A stretch of DNA of 10,969 nt from JAWLCG01 sp041687295 (GCA_041687295.1 JAWLCG010000152.1:1-10969); one strand, 5' to 3'. Positions 1-6,899 are shown, numbered from the stretch's first letter. Program-made: numbers and translations. Notes: generated by a model from the sequence alone, not told the origin.

Positions 1-145
1 GGAGTGCGGCGAAGCATTCGCCGCTTTGGCTCGGAGGCCGCGGGCGGGGCCATCGAAGGTGGGGCTTCGCGCCGCTGCGCCCCAGCCTACGGGATGGGGC
101 GCACGGCTCGCATGCAAGCCAAAGCGGCGATTCTCGCCGCACTCC
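1..145. repeat. Inverted pair of GGAG-type palindromic repeats (REPIN/BIME-like)
   Basis: Two copies of one repeat face each other. The left copy starts with GGAG at 1-4 and folds into an 8-bp stem (6-13 with 17-24, loop GCA). The right copy, on the minus strand, starts with GGAG at 145-142 and has a 7-bp stem (124-130 with 134-140). Both continue with TTTGGCT after the hairpin; they differ only in the loop. Between them lies a perfect 9-bp stem, TGCGCCCCA at 76-84 with TGGGGCGCA at 95-103. The left edge may continue outside the window. The arrangement matches what is known of REP pairs; assignment to that class is inference. No gene is visible in 1-171. Confidence 0.75.
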
Positions 146-171
146 ATACGGCGCGGGGGCGGCGGTGGGAG

Positions 172-1008
172 TTAATCGGGCCAGTCGCCGGTGAAGACTT
201 CGGTGGCTGGGCCGGTCATGTAGACGTGGTTGTCGGACTGCCGCCACTCCAGGACCAGGTCGCCGCCGGGCAGGTGGGCGGTGAGGGTTCGGCCGGTCTT
301 ACCAGTCAGGACGCCGGCGACGCAGACGGCTGAGGCGCCGGTGCCGCAGGCCAGCGTGATGCCGCTGCCGCGCTCCCAGGTGGCCATGGTCACCTCATCG
401 AGCCCGTGCACCTGGACGAAGTGGACGTTGATCTTCTCGGGGAAGGCGGCGTGGCGTTCCAGGGCGGCCCCGACGCGGCGGATGTCCAGGCCGGTCAGGT
501 CGTCCAGGAAGATCACGGCGTGGGGGTTGCCCATGCTGACGCAGGTGGCGGCGTAGGTGACGCCGTGGGCCTCCAGCGGCACGTCGATGACGGTGTCGCC
601 GTCGAAGGTGGTGGGGATCTTGCGCCCGGCGAGGATCGGCTCGCCCATGTCGACGGTGGCAGCGTGGGCCTTGCCGTCGGGGCCGATGTCCAGGGTGATG
701 GTCTTAACGCCTGCCAGCGTGGCCACGCGGAGGGGGTTGCGGGTGCACCGGCCATGGTCGTGGACGTACTTGGCGACGCAGCGGATGGCGTTGCCGCACA
801 TCTGGGCCTCGGAGCCGTCGCTGTTGAACATCCGCATCCGCACGTCGGCGGCCTCGTCGGGCAGGATGAGCACCAGGCCGTCCCCGCCGATGCCGAAGTG
901 GCGGTCGGCGACGGCCACGGCCAGGGCGGCCGGGTCGGTGACGGTGTGCTCCCAGCCGTCCACGTAGACGTAGTCGTTGCCCGCGCCGTGCATCTTGGTA
1001 AAACGCAT
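172..1008 (-). CDS. dapF: Diaminopimelate epimerase DapF
   Basis: This 278-residue cytoplasmic enzyme interconverts LL- and meso-diaminopimelate, the last step before lysine and the source of the peptidoglycan cross-linking residue. The length is normal for the family. The N-terminal MRFTKMHGAGNDYVYVD is the classic DapF opening. The two catalytic cysteines are both present: Cys71 in SEAQMCGNAIRC and Cys221 in GSGITLACGTGASAVC, which act as the paired acid and base of the PLP-independent racemisation. An open frame runs 76 codons further upstream, but that stretch is repeat DNA and has no DapF similarity. The start at 1008 is preceded by AAAGGA (1021-1016) seven bases away. It ends in TAA, the only non-TAG stop here. 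It stands alone; the neighbouring esterase reads the same way but lies 330 bp upstream beyond several palindromes, so co-transcription is doubtful. Confidence 0.97.
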   Translation of the reverse strand: MRFTKMHGAGNDYVYVDGWEHTVTDPAALAVAVADRHFGIGGDGLVLILPDEAADVRMRMFNSDGSEAQMCGNAIRCVAKYVHDHGRCTRNPLRVATLAGVKTITLDIGPDGKAHAATVDMGEPILAGRKIPTTFDGDTVIDVPLEAHGVTYAATCVSMGNPHAVIFLDDLTGLDIRRVGAALERHAAFPEKINVHFVQVHGLDEVTMATWERGSGITLACGTGASAVCVAGVLTGKTGRTLTAHLPGGDLVLEWRQSDNHVYMTGPATEVFTGDWPD

Positions 1009-1015
1009 CTGCCTG

Positions 1016-1021
1016 TCCTTT
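1016..1021 (-). promoter_or_regulatory. Shine-Dalgarno site that fixes the dapF start
   Basis: AAAGGA on the minus strand sits seven bases before the ATG at 1008. It supports that start over the longer open frame, which would begin at 1236 inside repeat sequence. Confidence 0.8.
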
Positions 1022-1097
1022 CGCTCGTGGGAACGGGCCATTATAGCGGACAGGGCCCGAGGCTGCCACCCGCGGGCGCGCGGCGAGCGTGTTGCCC

Positions 1098-1126
1098 CAT
1101 ATAGCCCCGGGCATGCCCGGGGTCTT
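1098..1126. repeat. CCCCGGG palindromic element, copy 1
   Basis: The core pairs CCCCGGGC (1105-1112) with GCCCGGGG (1115-1122), giving an 18-base perfect palindrome. It is flanked by CATATAG on the left and TCTT on the right. All 29 bases recur exactly, inverted, at 8751-8779, and a variant recurs at 6933-6960. There is no T-run long enough for an intrinsic terminator. Confidence 0.8.
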
Positions 1127-1163
1127 GGAAGGCGCCCAAGGGCACGGGGGGGGCACAGGGGCC

Positions 1164-1200
1164 GTATGGAGTGCGGCGACAGCGTCGCCGCTTTGGCTGG
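1164..1200 (+). repeat. Single GGAG-type palindromic repeat
   Basis: GGAG (1168-1171) plus one T is followed by an 8-bp stem, GCGGCGAC at 1173-1180 with GTCGCCGC at 1184-1191, and loop AGC. The flanks (CGTAT before, TTTGGCT after) match the copies at 1-31, 115-150, 8682-8720 and 10867-10905. The loop and closing pairs vary between copies while the stem is kept. Confidence 0.8.
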
Positions 1201-1224
1201 ATCGTTCGCTGATCCCAGTGGTCT

Positions 1225-1255
1225 GCCGGGCCTCACTGCGTTCGACCCGGCCTAC
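1225..1255 (-). repeat. Single GTAG-type palindromic repeat
   Basis: Read on the minus strand, GTAG (1255-1252) is followed at once by a hairpin with the 6-bp stem GCCGGG/CCCGGC (1251-1246 with 1230-1225) and a large imperfect loop. The form, tetranucleotide then hairpin, is that of a REP, though the loop is longer than in the other copies. Confidence 0.6.
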
Positions 1256-1288
1256 GCGTCCGGATTGGCGCCCGCGCTACAGCAGCCA

Positions 1289-1342
1289 GTAGGTCGGGGA
1301 TACATCCCCGACATCGGTGTCGGGCAAGTATGCCCGACCTAC
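1289..1342. repeat. GTAG-type inverted repeat pair overlapping the esterase stop codon
   Basis: GTAG at 1289-1292 leads an 8-bp hairpin (GTCGGGGA at 1293-1300, loop TACA, partner 1305-1312). A second 8-bp hairpin (GTCGGGCA at 1319-1326, loop AGTA, partner 1331-1338) runs into CTAC at 1339-1342, which is GTAG on the minus strand. The outer 10 bases also form perfect inverted arms (1289-1298 with 1333-1342). The two stems differ by one flipped base pair (G-C versus C-G). The minus-strand GTAG contains the TAG stop of the esterase gene. Confidence 0.8.
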
Positions 1343-2295
1343 GAGAGCAGGTGCTGGCGGAGGAAGGCGAGTTTGCGTTCGTTGTGGACGGCCCCGCCGC
1401 CATCGTGCTCGCCGAAGGGGTAGGCGACGATCTCTTTGGGGGCGGTGATGCGGTTGAAGGCGGCGTAGGTGGTCTCGGGCGGCACGACGGGGTCCTTCAG
1501 GCCCACCGAGACCAGCACACGGCAGCGGATGCGGTCGGCGAGGTTGAGGTTGTCGTACATCCGCAGCGTCCGCAGGACGGCCGGCAGCTGGTCGGGGTGT
1601 CGGCGGAGCAGCTCGGCGATCTGTCCGTAGCCGCCCGCGCGGTCGAAGAGGCGCTTCTCCAGCCAGCAGGCGCTGGCGACGTCGGCCATGCACAGGGCGA
1701 CCTCGGGCACCAGGGCCGCCGCCGCCAGGGCCATGCCGCCGCCCTGGCTGCCGCCCTGGACGCAGACGCGGGCGGAGTCGATCTCCGGGGCCTCCCTCGC
1801 CAGGCGCAGGGCCCGCAGGGCGTCGGTGTAGGCGTGGTAGAAGTACCAGCTCTTCGGGTCCAGCACGCCCAGGGTGGTCAGCTGGGGGTTGCCCGCGCCG
1901 TTGGCGAAGCCGCTGTTCGAGCCGGTCAGGCCGCCCTGGAGGCGGTAGTCGTGCGTGACGACCGCGCAGCCCATCGCCACCCACTGCAGATGGCTGCTGG
2001 GCAGGCCGCGCGAGCCGCTGGCGCCGTGGTAGCTCACGACGGCCGGCACGAGCCCGCTCCGCTGGGCCGGCAGCAGCAGCCAGGTGCGGATCGGCGTGCC
2101 ATCGAGGCCCTCGAAGCTCAGGTCGCGGACCTCCATCATCGCGATCGGGTGCTCGACGGTTCTCCCCTGCACATTCAGGGGCCGACTGTGCACGGCCAAG
2201 AGGGCCTGGTCCCAGAAGGCGTCGAAGTCGTCGGGGCGATTGGGCTGGACGTCCAGGGCCTCCAGGCTCGCCATTCGCTGGTTCAGCAGTTCCAT
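1339..2295 (-). CDS. Acetylxylan esterase / cephalosporin-C deacetylase-type hydrolase (CE7 family)
   Basis: This 318-residue alpha/beta hydrolase fits carbohydrate esterase family 7, whose members remove acetyl groups from acetylated sugars and xylo-oligosaccharides, usually in the cytoplasm. The length is typical and no signal peptide is visible. The catalytic triad is readable: nucleophile Ser183 in QGGSQGGG, Asp268 in VGLKDPVVPPET, and His297 in FGEHDGG; the spacing follows the family closely. Two signature motifs are altered: the usual Arg-Gly-Gln reads Arg118-Leu-Gln, and the usual His-Glu reads His297-Asp. The start at 2295 has AAAGGAG (2308-2302) six bases away. The gene diverges from the histidine kinase across 116 bp, so a shared promoter region is possible. 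Its TAG stop lies inside a palindromic repeat. The fold and family are secure; the substrate is not. Confidence 0.88.
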   Translation of the reverse strand: MELLNQRMASLEALDVQPNRPDDFDAFWDQALLAVHSRPLNVQGRTVEHPIAMMEVRDLSFEGLDGTPIRTWLLLPAQRSGLVPAVVSYHGASGSRGLPSSHLQWVAMGCAVVTHDYRLQGGLTGSNSGFANGAGNPQLTTLGVLDPKSWYFYHAYTDALRALRLAREAPEIDSARVCVQGGSQGGGMALAAAALVPEVALCMADVASACWLEKRLFDRAGGYGQIAELLRRHPDQLPAVLRTLRMYDNLNLADRIRCRVLVSVGLKDPVVPPETTYAAFNRITAPKEIVAYPFGEHDGGGAVHNERKLAFLRQHLLS

Positions 2296-2411
2296 TATGT
2301 GCTCCTTTCGCGCCCCCTGCCAGTGCCGATCTGCCCTGAGGCGTCAGCCAATGCGAGCCGGGCAGAACCCGGCCGGGTCCAGGGGGATATCATAGAGAGT
2401 ACGGGTATCAC
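2296..2411. promoter_or_regulatory. Divergent intergenic region between esterase and kinase
   Basis: These 116 bases must carry the start signals for both divergent genes. The esterase ribosome site is at 2302-2308. A small hairpin, GCCGGG (2357-2362) with CCCGGC (2368-2373) and loop CAGAA, lies near the middle and could be an operator or a repeat remnant. No clear promoter boxes and no strong ribosome site for the kinase are seen; GAGAG around 2395-2399 is the best candidate. Confidence 0.4.
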
Positions 2412-5204
2412 ATGACCACGAAGAACCATGGCACAGGCGTTGATCCGCGTATTCGGCCCGCACTGGAGCAGGTCGCGGTGGCCGGTCTGTACTGCCTGGC
2501 GGTGTGGCTGGGGCTGAAGTTCGCAGCCGCCACGGGGGCCGTGGGCGAACAGGTGTCGCTGATCTGGCCGGCGACGGGCCTGGGCGTGGCGGCGGTGGCG
2601 CTGTGCGGGCTGCGGCTCTGGCCGGCGATTGCGGTCGGCTCGTTGCTGGGCGGTGTGCTGGCCGGGGCGCCGTGGGCGTTCCTGCCGTTCAGCGTGGCCG
2701 CGGCGGTGCTGGAGGGGGTCGTCGGCGGCGGGCTGCTGCGGTGGCTGGGCTTCCAGCCGGCCCTGGCGCGGGTGCGGGACGTGGCCCTGCTGACGCTGGC
2801 GGGGCTGGTGCCGGGCACGGCCCTGAGCGCGACGGTGGGCTCGGTGGGCCTGTGGGCCCTCGGTACGCTGCCCGAGGGGGCGGTCCTGGGGGTGTGGTGG
2901 CCCTGGTGGCTGGCGAATCTCGCCGGCGGGCTGATCGTGGCGCCGGTGCTGCTGAGCTGGGCCGTGCAGCCCCGCCCGCGGTGGCGGCCCCGGCGGCTCG
3001 TCGAGGCGGCCGGGCTGGCGGTGCTGCTGGCGGCGGCGACGTATCTGAGCTTTTCGGACATGCTGGGGCTGCGCGGCCTGCCGCTGGCGTACCTGCCCTT
3101 CCCGCTGCTGGTGTGGGCGGCTGCGCGGTTTCGGCCCTGCGGGGCGGCGACGGCGACGCTGCTGGTGGCAGTGCTGGCGGCGATCGGCACGGTGGGCGGC
3201 GCCGGCCCGTTCGCCCTGGAGGGCCTGACGCAGAGCATGCTGCTGCTGTGGGTCTTTCTGATCGTGGCCGCCCTGACGGCGCAGCTGGTCTCGGCGGTGG
3301 TGGCCGAGCGCGAGCGGGCCCGCCAGGCGCTGCGCGAGAGCGAGGCGCAGTTCCGCGCGATCGTCGAGGACCAGACCGAGATGATCGTCCGCATTCGGCC
3401 CGACACCACGCGGAGCTTCGTCAACGAGGCCTACTGCCGCACCTTCGGCCAGCCGGCCGAGGCCCTGGTGGGCACGAGCTTTCTGCCACAGGTGGCCCCC
3501 GAAGACCGCCAGGCCGTGCACGAGAAGATCGCCGCCCTGACGCCGCAGAACCCCGTCGCCGTCGACATCCACCGCGTGGTCCTGCCCGACGGCAGCGTGG
3601 GCTGGCAGGAGTGGACCGACCGGGGCCTGTTCGACGAGCGGGGCCAGCTGAGCGAGATCCAGTCGGTCGGGCGCGACATCTCGGCCCGGCGGCAGGCGGA
3701 GCTGGCCCGCGAGCGGCTCGCCCAGGCCATCGAGCAGGCCGGCGAGGCCGTCATCATCACCGACCCCAACGGCACGATCACCTACGTCAACCCCGCCTTC
3801 GAGCGGATCACCGGCTACAGTCCCGCCGAGGCCCTCGGGCAGAACCCGCGCATCCTCAAGAGCGACCGCAACGAGCCGGCCTTGTACACGACGCTGTGGA
3901 AGACCCTCAAGGCCGGGCGGGTCTGGAAGGGCCACCTCGTCAACCGCCGAAAGGACGGCAGCCTCTACGAGGAGGACTCGACGATCTCGCCGGTCTTCGA
4001 CGCCGAGGGGCAGGTGGCCGCCTACGTCGAGATCCAGCGCGACGTCACCCAGCAGCTGCGCCTCGAGGCCCAGCTCCGCGAGGCGGCCAAGCTCGAGGCC
4101 ATCGGTCGGCTGGCCGGCGGGGTCGCGCACGACTTCAACAACCAGCTGACGATCATCCGCGGCTTCTGCGAGCTGCTGCTGCAGGACCTGGGCCCCCAGA
4201 GCCCCCACCGCGAGACCGTCGAGGAGATCTGGCGGGCGGCCGACCAGTCGGCCCGGCTGACCAGCCAGCTGCTCGCCTTCGGGCGCAAGCAGACGCTCAA
4301 CCCCCGCCTGGTCGACCTGGGCGCGGCGCTGGGGGCCCTGGGCAAGACGCTCGGGCGGATGCTCGGCGAGCAGGTCGAGCTGCACATCGAGGCGCCCGAC
4401 GGGCTCGACCCGGTCCACGTCGACCCGGTGCACCTGCAGCAGGCGGTGATCAACCTGGCCCTGAACGCCCGCGACGCCATGGCCGAGGGCGGCACGCTGA
4501 CGCTCTCGGCCGACAACGTCGAGCTCAGCGGCGAGCAGGCCCTCCGCGCCGGCGAGCTGCGCCCCGGGCGCTACGTCCGCCTCACTGTGCAGGACACCGG
4601 CCACGGCATGGACCGCCAGACCGTCGAGCGGGTCTTCGAGCCGTTCTTCACCACCAAGGAGCTGGGCAAGGGCACGGGCCTGGGCCTGGCGATGGTGCAC
4701 GGGTTCGTCATGCAGAGCGGCGGGCAGGTCACCGTCGAGAGCGAGCCGGGCCGGGGCACCACCTTCCGCATCTACCTGCCGGCCGCCCAGGGCGAGGCCG
4801 CCCAGGTCGAGCGCCCCGCCGCCCCGGAGCCCGGCTACCACGGGGCCGAGACCATCCTGCTGGTCGAGGATGAGCCCTCCCTGCGGCAGCTGGTCGCGCG
4901 GGTGCTTCGCGAGCGGGGCTACGCCGTCCTCGAGGCCGACCGGGGCGGCGAGGCCCTGCGCCAGGCCGAGGAGCACGACGGCCCCATCGACCTGTTGGTC
5001 ACTGACGTGGTGATGCCCGGCCTGGGCGGCCCGGAGCTGGCCGACCAGCTTCGCCAGCGCCGCCCGGGCCTGCGGGTGCTGTTCATCACGGGCTACTCCG
5101 AGCGGGCTGTCCGCCCCCGCCCCGAAGATGGCGTGGCCCTGCTGACCAAGCCCTTCAGCCCCACCGTGCTGCTCCAGCAGGTGCGGGCCCTGCTGAGTGA
5201 GTAG
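2412..5204 (+). CDS. MASE1-PAS-PAS hybrid sensor histidine kinase with C-terminal receiver
   Basis: This 930-residue membrane kinase senses an unknown signal and passes phosphate from its histidine to its own receiver domain. Order of parts: a MASE1 multi-helix membrane sensor (about 18-297, several hydrophobic helices, including the SLIWPATGLG segment); a first PAS domain (about 310-425); a second PAS domain (about 434-548, with NPRILKS and NRRKDGSLYEED motifs); the dimerisation domain with phospho-acceptor His573 in GGVAHDFNN; the ATPase domain (about 670-790) with N-box Asn685, the QDTGHGM and GKGTGLGLA glycine boxes and an FEPFFTTK box; and a receiver (about 812-930) with acceptor Asp865 in VTDVVMPG, Thr893 and Lys913 in LTKPF. 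All key catalytic residues are kept. No response regulator or phosphotransfer gene is adjacent, so its output must lie elsewhere. The start at 2412 has only a weak ribosome site. The stop TAG is part of a GTAG repeat. Confidence 0.95.
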   Translation: MTTKNHGTGVDPRIRPALEQVAVAGLYCLAVWLGLKFAAATGAVGEQVSLIWPATGLGVAAVALCGLRLWPAIAVGSLLGGVLAGAPWAFLPFSVAAAVLEGVVGGGLLRWLGFQPALARVRDVALLTLAGLVPGTALSATVGSVGLWALGTLPEGAVLGVWWPWWLANLAGGLIVAPVLLSWAVQPRPRWRPRRLVEAAGLAVLLAAATYLSFSDMLGLRGLPLAYLPFPLLVWAAARFRPCGAATATLLVAVLAAIGTVGGAGPFALEGLTQSMLLLWVFLIVAALTAQLVSAVVAERERARQALRESEAQFRAIVEDQTEMIVRIRPDTTRSFVNEAYCRTFGQPAEALVGTSFLPQVAPEDRQAVHEKIAALTPQNPVAVDIHRVVLPDGSVGWQEWTDRGLFDERGQLSEIQSVGRDISARRQAELARERLAQAIEQAGEAVIITDPNGTITYVNPAFERITGYSPAEALGQNPRILKSDRNEPALYTTLWKTLKAGRVWKGHLVNRRKDGSLYEEDSTISPVFDAEGQVAAYVEIQRDVTQQLRLEAQLREAAKLEAIGRLAGGVAHDFNNQLTIIRGFCELLLQDLGPQSPHRETVEEIWRAADQSARLTSQLLAFGRKQTLNPRLVDLGAALGALGKTLGRMLGEQVELHIEAPDGLDPVHVDPVHLQQAVINLALNARDAMAEGGTLTLSADNVELSGEQALRAGELRPGRYVRLTVQDTGHGMDRQTVERVFEPFFTTKELGKGTGLGLAMVHGFVMQSGGQVTVESEPGRGTTFRIYLPAAQGEAAQVERPAAPEPGYHGAETILLVEDEPSLRQLVARVLRERGYAVLEADRGGEALRQAEEHDGPIDLLVTDVVMPGLGGPELADQLRQRRPGLRVLFITGYSERAVRPRPEDGVALLTKPFSPTVLLQQVRALLSE

Positions 5205-5276
5205 GCCGGACGCAGTCCGGCTGGGCAGAGGCGCCCCATCTCGCGCCTCGCCCCCGCCGGACTGCGTCCGGCCTAC
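5201..5276. repeat. GTAG-type inverted repeat pair (REPIN/BIME-like) overlapping the kinase stop
   Basis: The 21 bases at 5201-5221 and 5256-5276 are perfect inverted copies. Each starts with GTAG and folds into a 7-bp stem GCCGGAC/GTCCGGC around a 3-base loop. Between them is a third hairpin: GAGGCGC (5228-5234) with GCGCCTC (5243-5249), extended past a bulged A by GGGC (5223-5226) with GCCC (5250-5253). The first TAG (5202-5204) is the kinase stop codon. A second copy starts at 10921. It lies between convergent genes, so it could also act on transcript 3' ends, but there is no U-tract. Confidence 0.85.
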
Positions 5277-5343
5277 GGGATCATCCAGACCACTTTCCCA
5301 TCGGACGTGCGGGTACACTGGCCCGCCGGATGGACGGTTCAGC

Positions 5344-5379
5344 CCCAAATGCCCACGGATGGCAATCCGTGGGCTTGGG
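5344..5379. repeat. GCCCACGG hairpin, copy 1
   Basis: GCCCACGGAT (5351-5360) pairs perfectly with 5365-5374 around the loop GGCA. After a two-base bulge (5349-5350), CCCAA (5344-5348) pairs with TTGGG (5375-5379), giving about 15 bp in all. The same hairpin recurs at 7045-7068. It lies 31 bases past the methyltransferase stop, in a convergent gap. No T-run follows on either strand, so it is not a standard intrinsic terminator. Confidence 0.75.
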
Positions 5380-5409
5380 ACAGGCCCCTGCGTGGACCCG
5401 CAAAGCGGC

Positions 5410-6831
5410 CTACCGCAGCAGGTGGCGGCTGGCGTCGGCGAGGACGCGCTGGACGTCGCGCTCGGTGGCGTCGGGCAGGGGGCAGGGCTCGTAGGCGTTC
5501 TGGAGGTCCAGCAGCCGCTGGCGGACGCGGTCGATCGTCTCGGGTCGGCCCGCCTCGTCCCAGGCCGACCAGTACCGCCGGTCGAGCAGCTTGGGCATCC
5601 ACACCTCGGTGCGGAAGTGGTCGAGGGTGTGGTCCTGGTCGATGAACAGCCCACCGGGGCCGACGGCGTCGATCACGTCCAGGGCGAGCGTCTCGTCGTC
5701 GATGGCGAAGCTCCGCATCACCCGCTCGACGTACTGGATCACCTCGTGCTGGAAGACGAGCATCTCGAGGCTGGCGGCCTGGTCGACGCCGCTGATGCCG
5801 AGGTGGCCGAAGATGTCCGACCCGCCCAGCGCCCCCATCAGCAGCGTGGCGGCGGCCTCCAGGCCGGCCTGGGCGTCGACGGCCTTGCTGTCGGTCAGCC
5901 CCGTGTTCGTGTAGACCGGCAGGCCGTAGTGCCGGCCCATCTCGGTCAGGGCGACGGCCATCAGGCCCTGCTCGGGCCCGGCGAAGATCAGCTGGGTCGT
6001 CCGCATGTCGAACGCGTGGGCGATGCCGCCGAAGACCACCGGCGTGCCCGGGCGGATCAGCTGCACCGCGCAGAGCCCGGCGAGGATCTCAGCCGTCTCC
6101 TGCGCGACGGTGCCCGCCAGCGTGGCCGGTGCGCTCATGCCGACCTGCGCCATGGGCCCGATGGGCACCGGCAGCGGCGCGCAGGCCGTCTCGAACAGCA
6201 CGTCCAGCCCCGCCGGGGCGAACCGCAGCGGGCTGATCGGCTCGAGGAACGGGTAGCCCACGGGGTACTGCGCCGCGGCCTCGGCCGAGCCGGCGACGGC
6301 GGCGAACAGCTCCATCACGAATTTCGCGCTGGGCCCGTCGTGGAACCAGAAGGTGATCGGCTTGGTGGTATTGCGCAGCAGCTCGGCCGCCACCTCCACG
6401 CAGCGGACCTGCACGGGCCGCTCGGCCGGGTCGGCCATCGCCCCGACGATCGTGAGCCCCTCGAGCTGCTGGCCCAGCCGGGCCGCAGCCGTCACGTCGG
6501 CCATCGTGGCCGCGCGGCGACGGGGTCCGTCGAGCCAGTGGGCCTCGCCGGCGATGGAGTTGTAGTTCCGCCGCCCCTGGCCGAACGGGGCCGTCCGCGT
6601 CCGGTCGCGCCCGTAGAGCGTGAACGACCGGGCCGTCTGGGCGAGGCACGCGTCGACGAGCGTCGAGGGGATCCGCACCCGCTCGCCCTCGACGTTCGCG
6701 CCGGCCGCCGCGAACAGCCCCAGCGTCCGCGCGTGCGGCACGAGCACGCCGGTCCGCTCCAGCACCGTCCGCGCCGCCCGGTCGATCCGCGCGACCCCGT
6801 CCTCGCCCAGCACCCGCAGCTGCATGGTCAT
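5410..6831 (-). CDS. MttB-family (trimethylamine methyltransferase-like) corrinoid methyltransferase, non-pyrrolysine
   Basis: This 473-residue protein belongs to the MttB superfamily, cytoplasmic enzymes that move a methyl group from quaternary or tertiary amines such as glycine betaine to a corrinoid protein. Recognisable stretches are the N-terminal helical part (LRVLGEDGVARIDRAARTVL), RNYNSIAGEAHWLDGPRRR near 88-106, and the barrel segments TNTGLTDSKAVDAQAGLEAA (309-328) and GALGGSDIFGHLGISGVDQ (333-351). The frame is open throughout with no internal TAG, so it lacks pyrrolysine; the true trimethylamine enzyme needs that residue, so trimethylamine is an unlikely substrate. No corrinoid protein, activator or acceptor methyltransferase gene is nearby. 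The start at 6831 has GGAG (6842-6839) seven bases away; a second Met two codons on is possible. A REP-like hairpin starts just upstream of that ribosome site. The family call is firm; the substrate is unknown. Confidence 0.9.
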   Translation of the reverse strand: MTMQLRVLGEDGVARIDRAARTVLERTGVLVPHARTLGLFAAAGANVEGERVRIPSTLVDACLAQTARSFTLYGRDRTRTAPFGQGRRNYNSIAGEAHWLDGPRRRAATMADVTAAARLGQQLEGLTIVGAMADPAERPVQVRCVEVAAELLRNTTKPITFWFHDGPSAKFVMELFAAVAGSAEAAAQYPVGYPFLEPISPLRFAPAGLDVLFETACAPLPVPIGPMAQVGMSAPATLAGTVAQETAEILAGLCAVQLIRPGTPVVFGGIAHAFDMRTTQLIFAGPEQGLMAVALTEMGRHYGLPVYTNTGLTDSKAVDAQAGLEAAATLLMGALGGSDIFGHLGISGVDQAASLEMLVFQHEVIQYVERVMRSFAIDDETLALDVIDAVGPGGLFIDQDHTLDHFRTEVWMPKLLDRRYWSAWDEAGRPETIDRVRQRLLDLQNAYEPCPLPDATERDVQRVLADASRHLLR

Positions 6832-6846
6832 CGTGTCACTCCAGTC

Positions 6847-6899
6847 GTAGGGTACGTGGGTTCTCGCCGAAGCGCAGCGCCGGCGAGGTTCCGCGTGCC
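6847..6899 (+). repeat. GTAG-type palindromic repeat just upstream of the methyltransferase
   Basis: GTAG (6847-6850) is followed by a long imperfect hairpin. GGTACGTGG (6851-6859) pairs with CCGCGTGCC (6891-6899) with two T-G wobbles; then a symmetric GTT/GTT internal loop; then CTCGCC (6863-6868) pairs with GGCGAG (6882-6887). The hairpin ends eight bases from the GGAG ribosome site of the methyltransferase, so it probably lies within the mRNA leader or its promoter. Confidence 0.65.

Larger units (their letters stand above)
1009..1338. other. 330-bp intergenic region between dapF and the esterase, filled with palindromes
   Basis: No gene is visible here; short open frames across it are translations of repeats. 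It contains, in order, the dapF ribosome site, a CCCCGGG palindrome (1098-1126), a run of eight G (1146-1153), a GGAG-type hairpin (1168-1191), a GTAG-type hairpin on the minus strand (1225-1255) and most of a GTAG-type inverted pair (1289-1342). The dapF promoter should lie in this stretch, but I cannot pick out -35 and -10 boxes. Confidence 0.7.

Noticed and set aside
1..145. Insertion sequence or MITE of a DDE transposon
   Set aside because: The element has inverted hairpins but no visible target-site duplication or transposase, and the GGAG heads fit REP pairs better; the left end is also cut by the window.
1146..1153. Run of eight G as a regulatory or quadruplex-forming site
   Set aside because: It is a single homopolymer within a repeat flank, equally likely to be a sequencing uncertainty, with no regular G-tracts around it.
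1009..1236. Upstream extension of dapF
   Set aside because: The extra 76 codons cross palindromic repeats, lack family similarity, and a good ribosome site supports the start at 1008.
5201..5379. Rho-independent terminators between the convergent genes
   Set aside because: The hairpins are strong but none is followed by a T-run on either strand, and the same hairpins occur upstream of genes, so the repeat explanation fits better.
2295..5654. A 1119-codon open frame antisense to the kinase
   Set aside because: It lies opposite a gene with all kinase motifs, has low-complexity Gln/Arg/Gly-rich translation and no recognisable domain. Long antisense frames are expected in DNA this rich in GC.
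5410..6831. Pyrrolysine-containing trimethylamine methyltransferase
   Set aside because: No in-frame TAG interrupts the gene, and TAG is used as a normal stop by five genes here.
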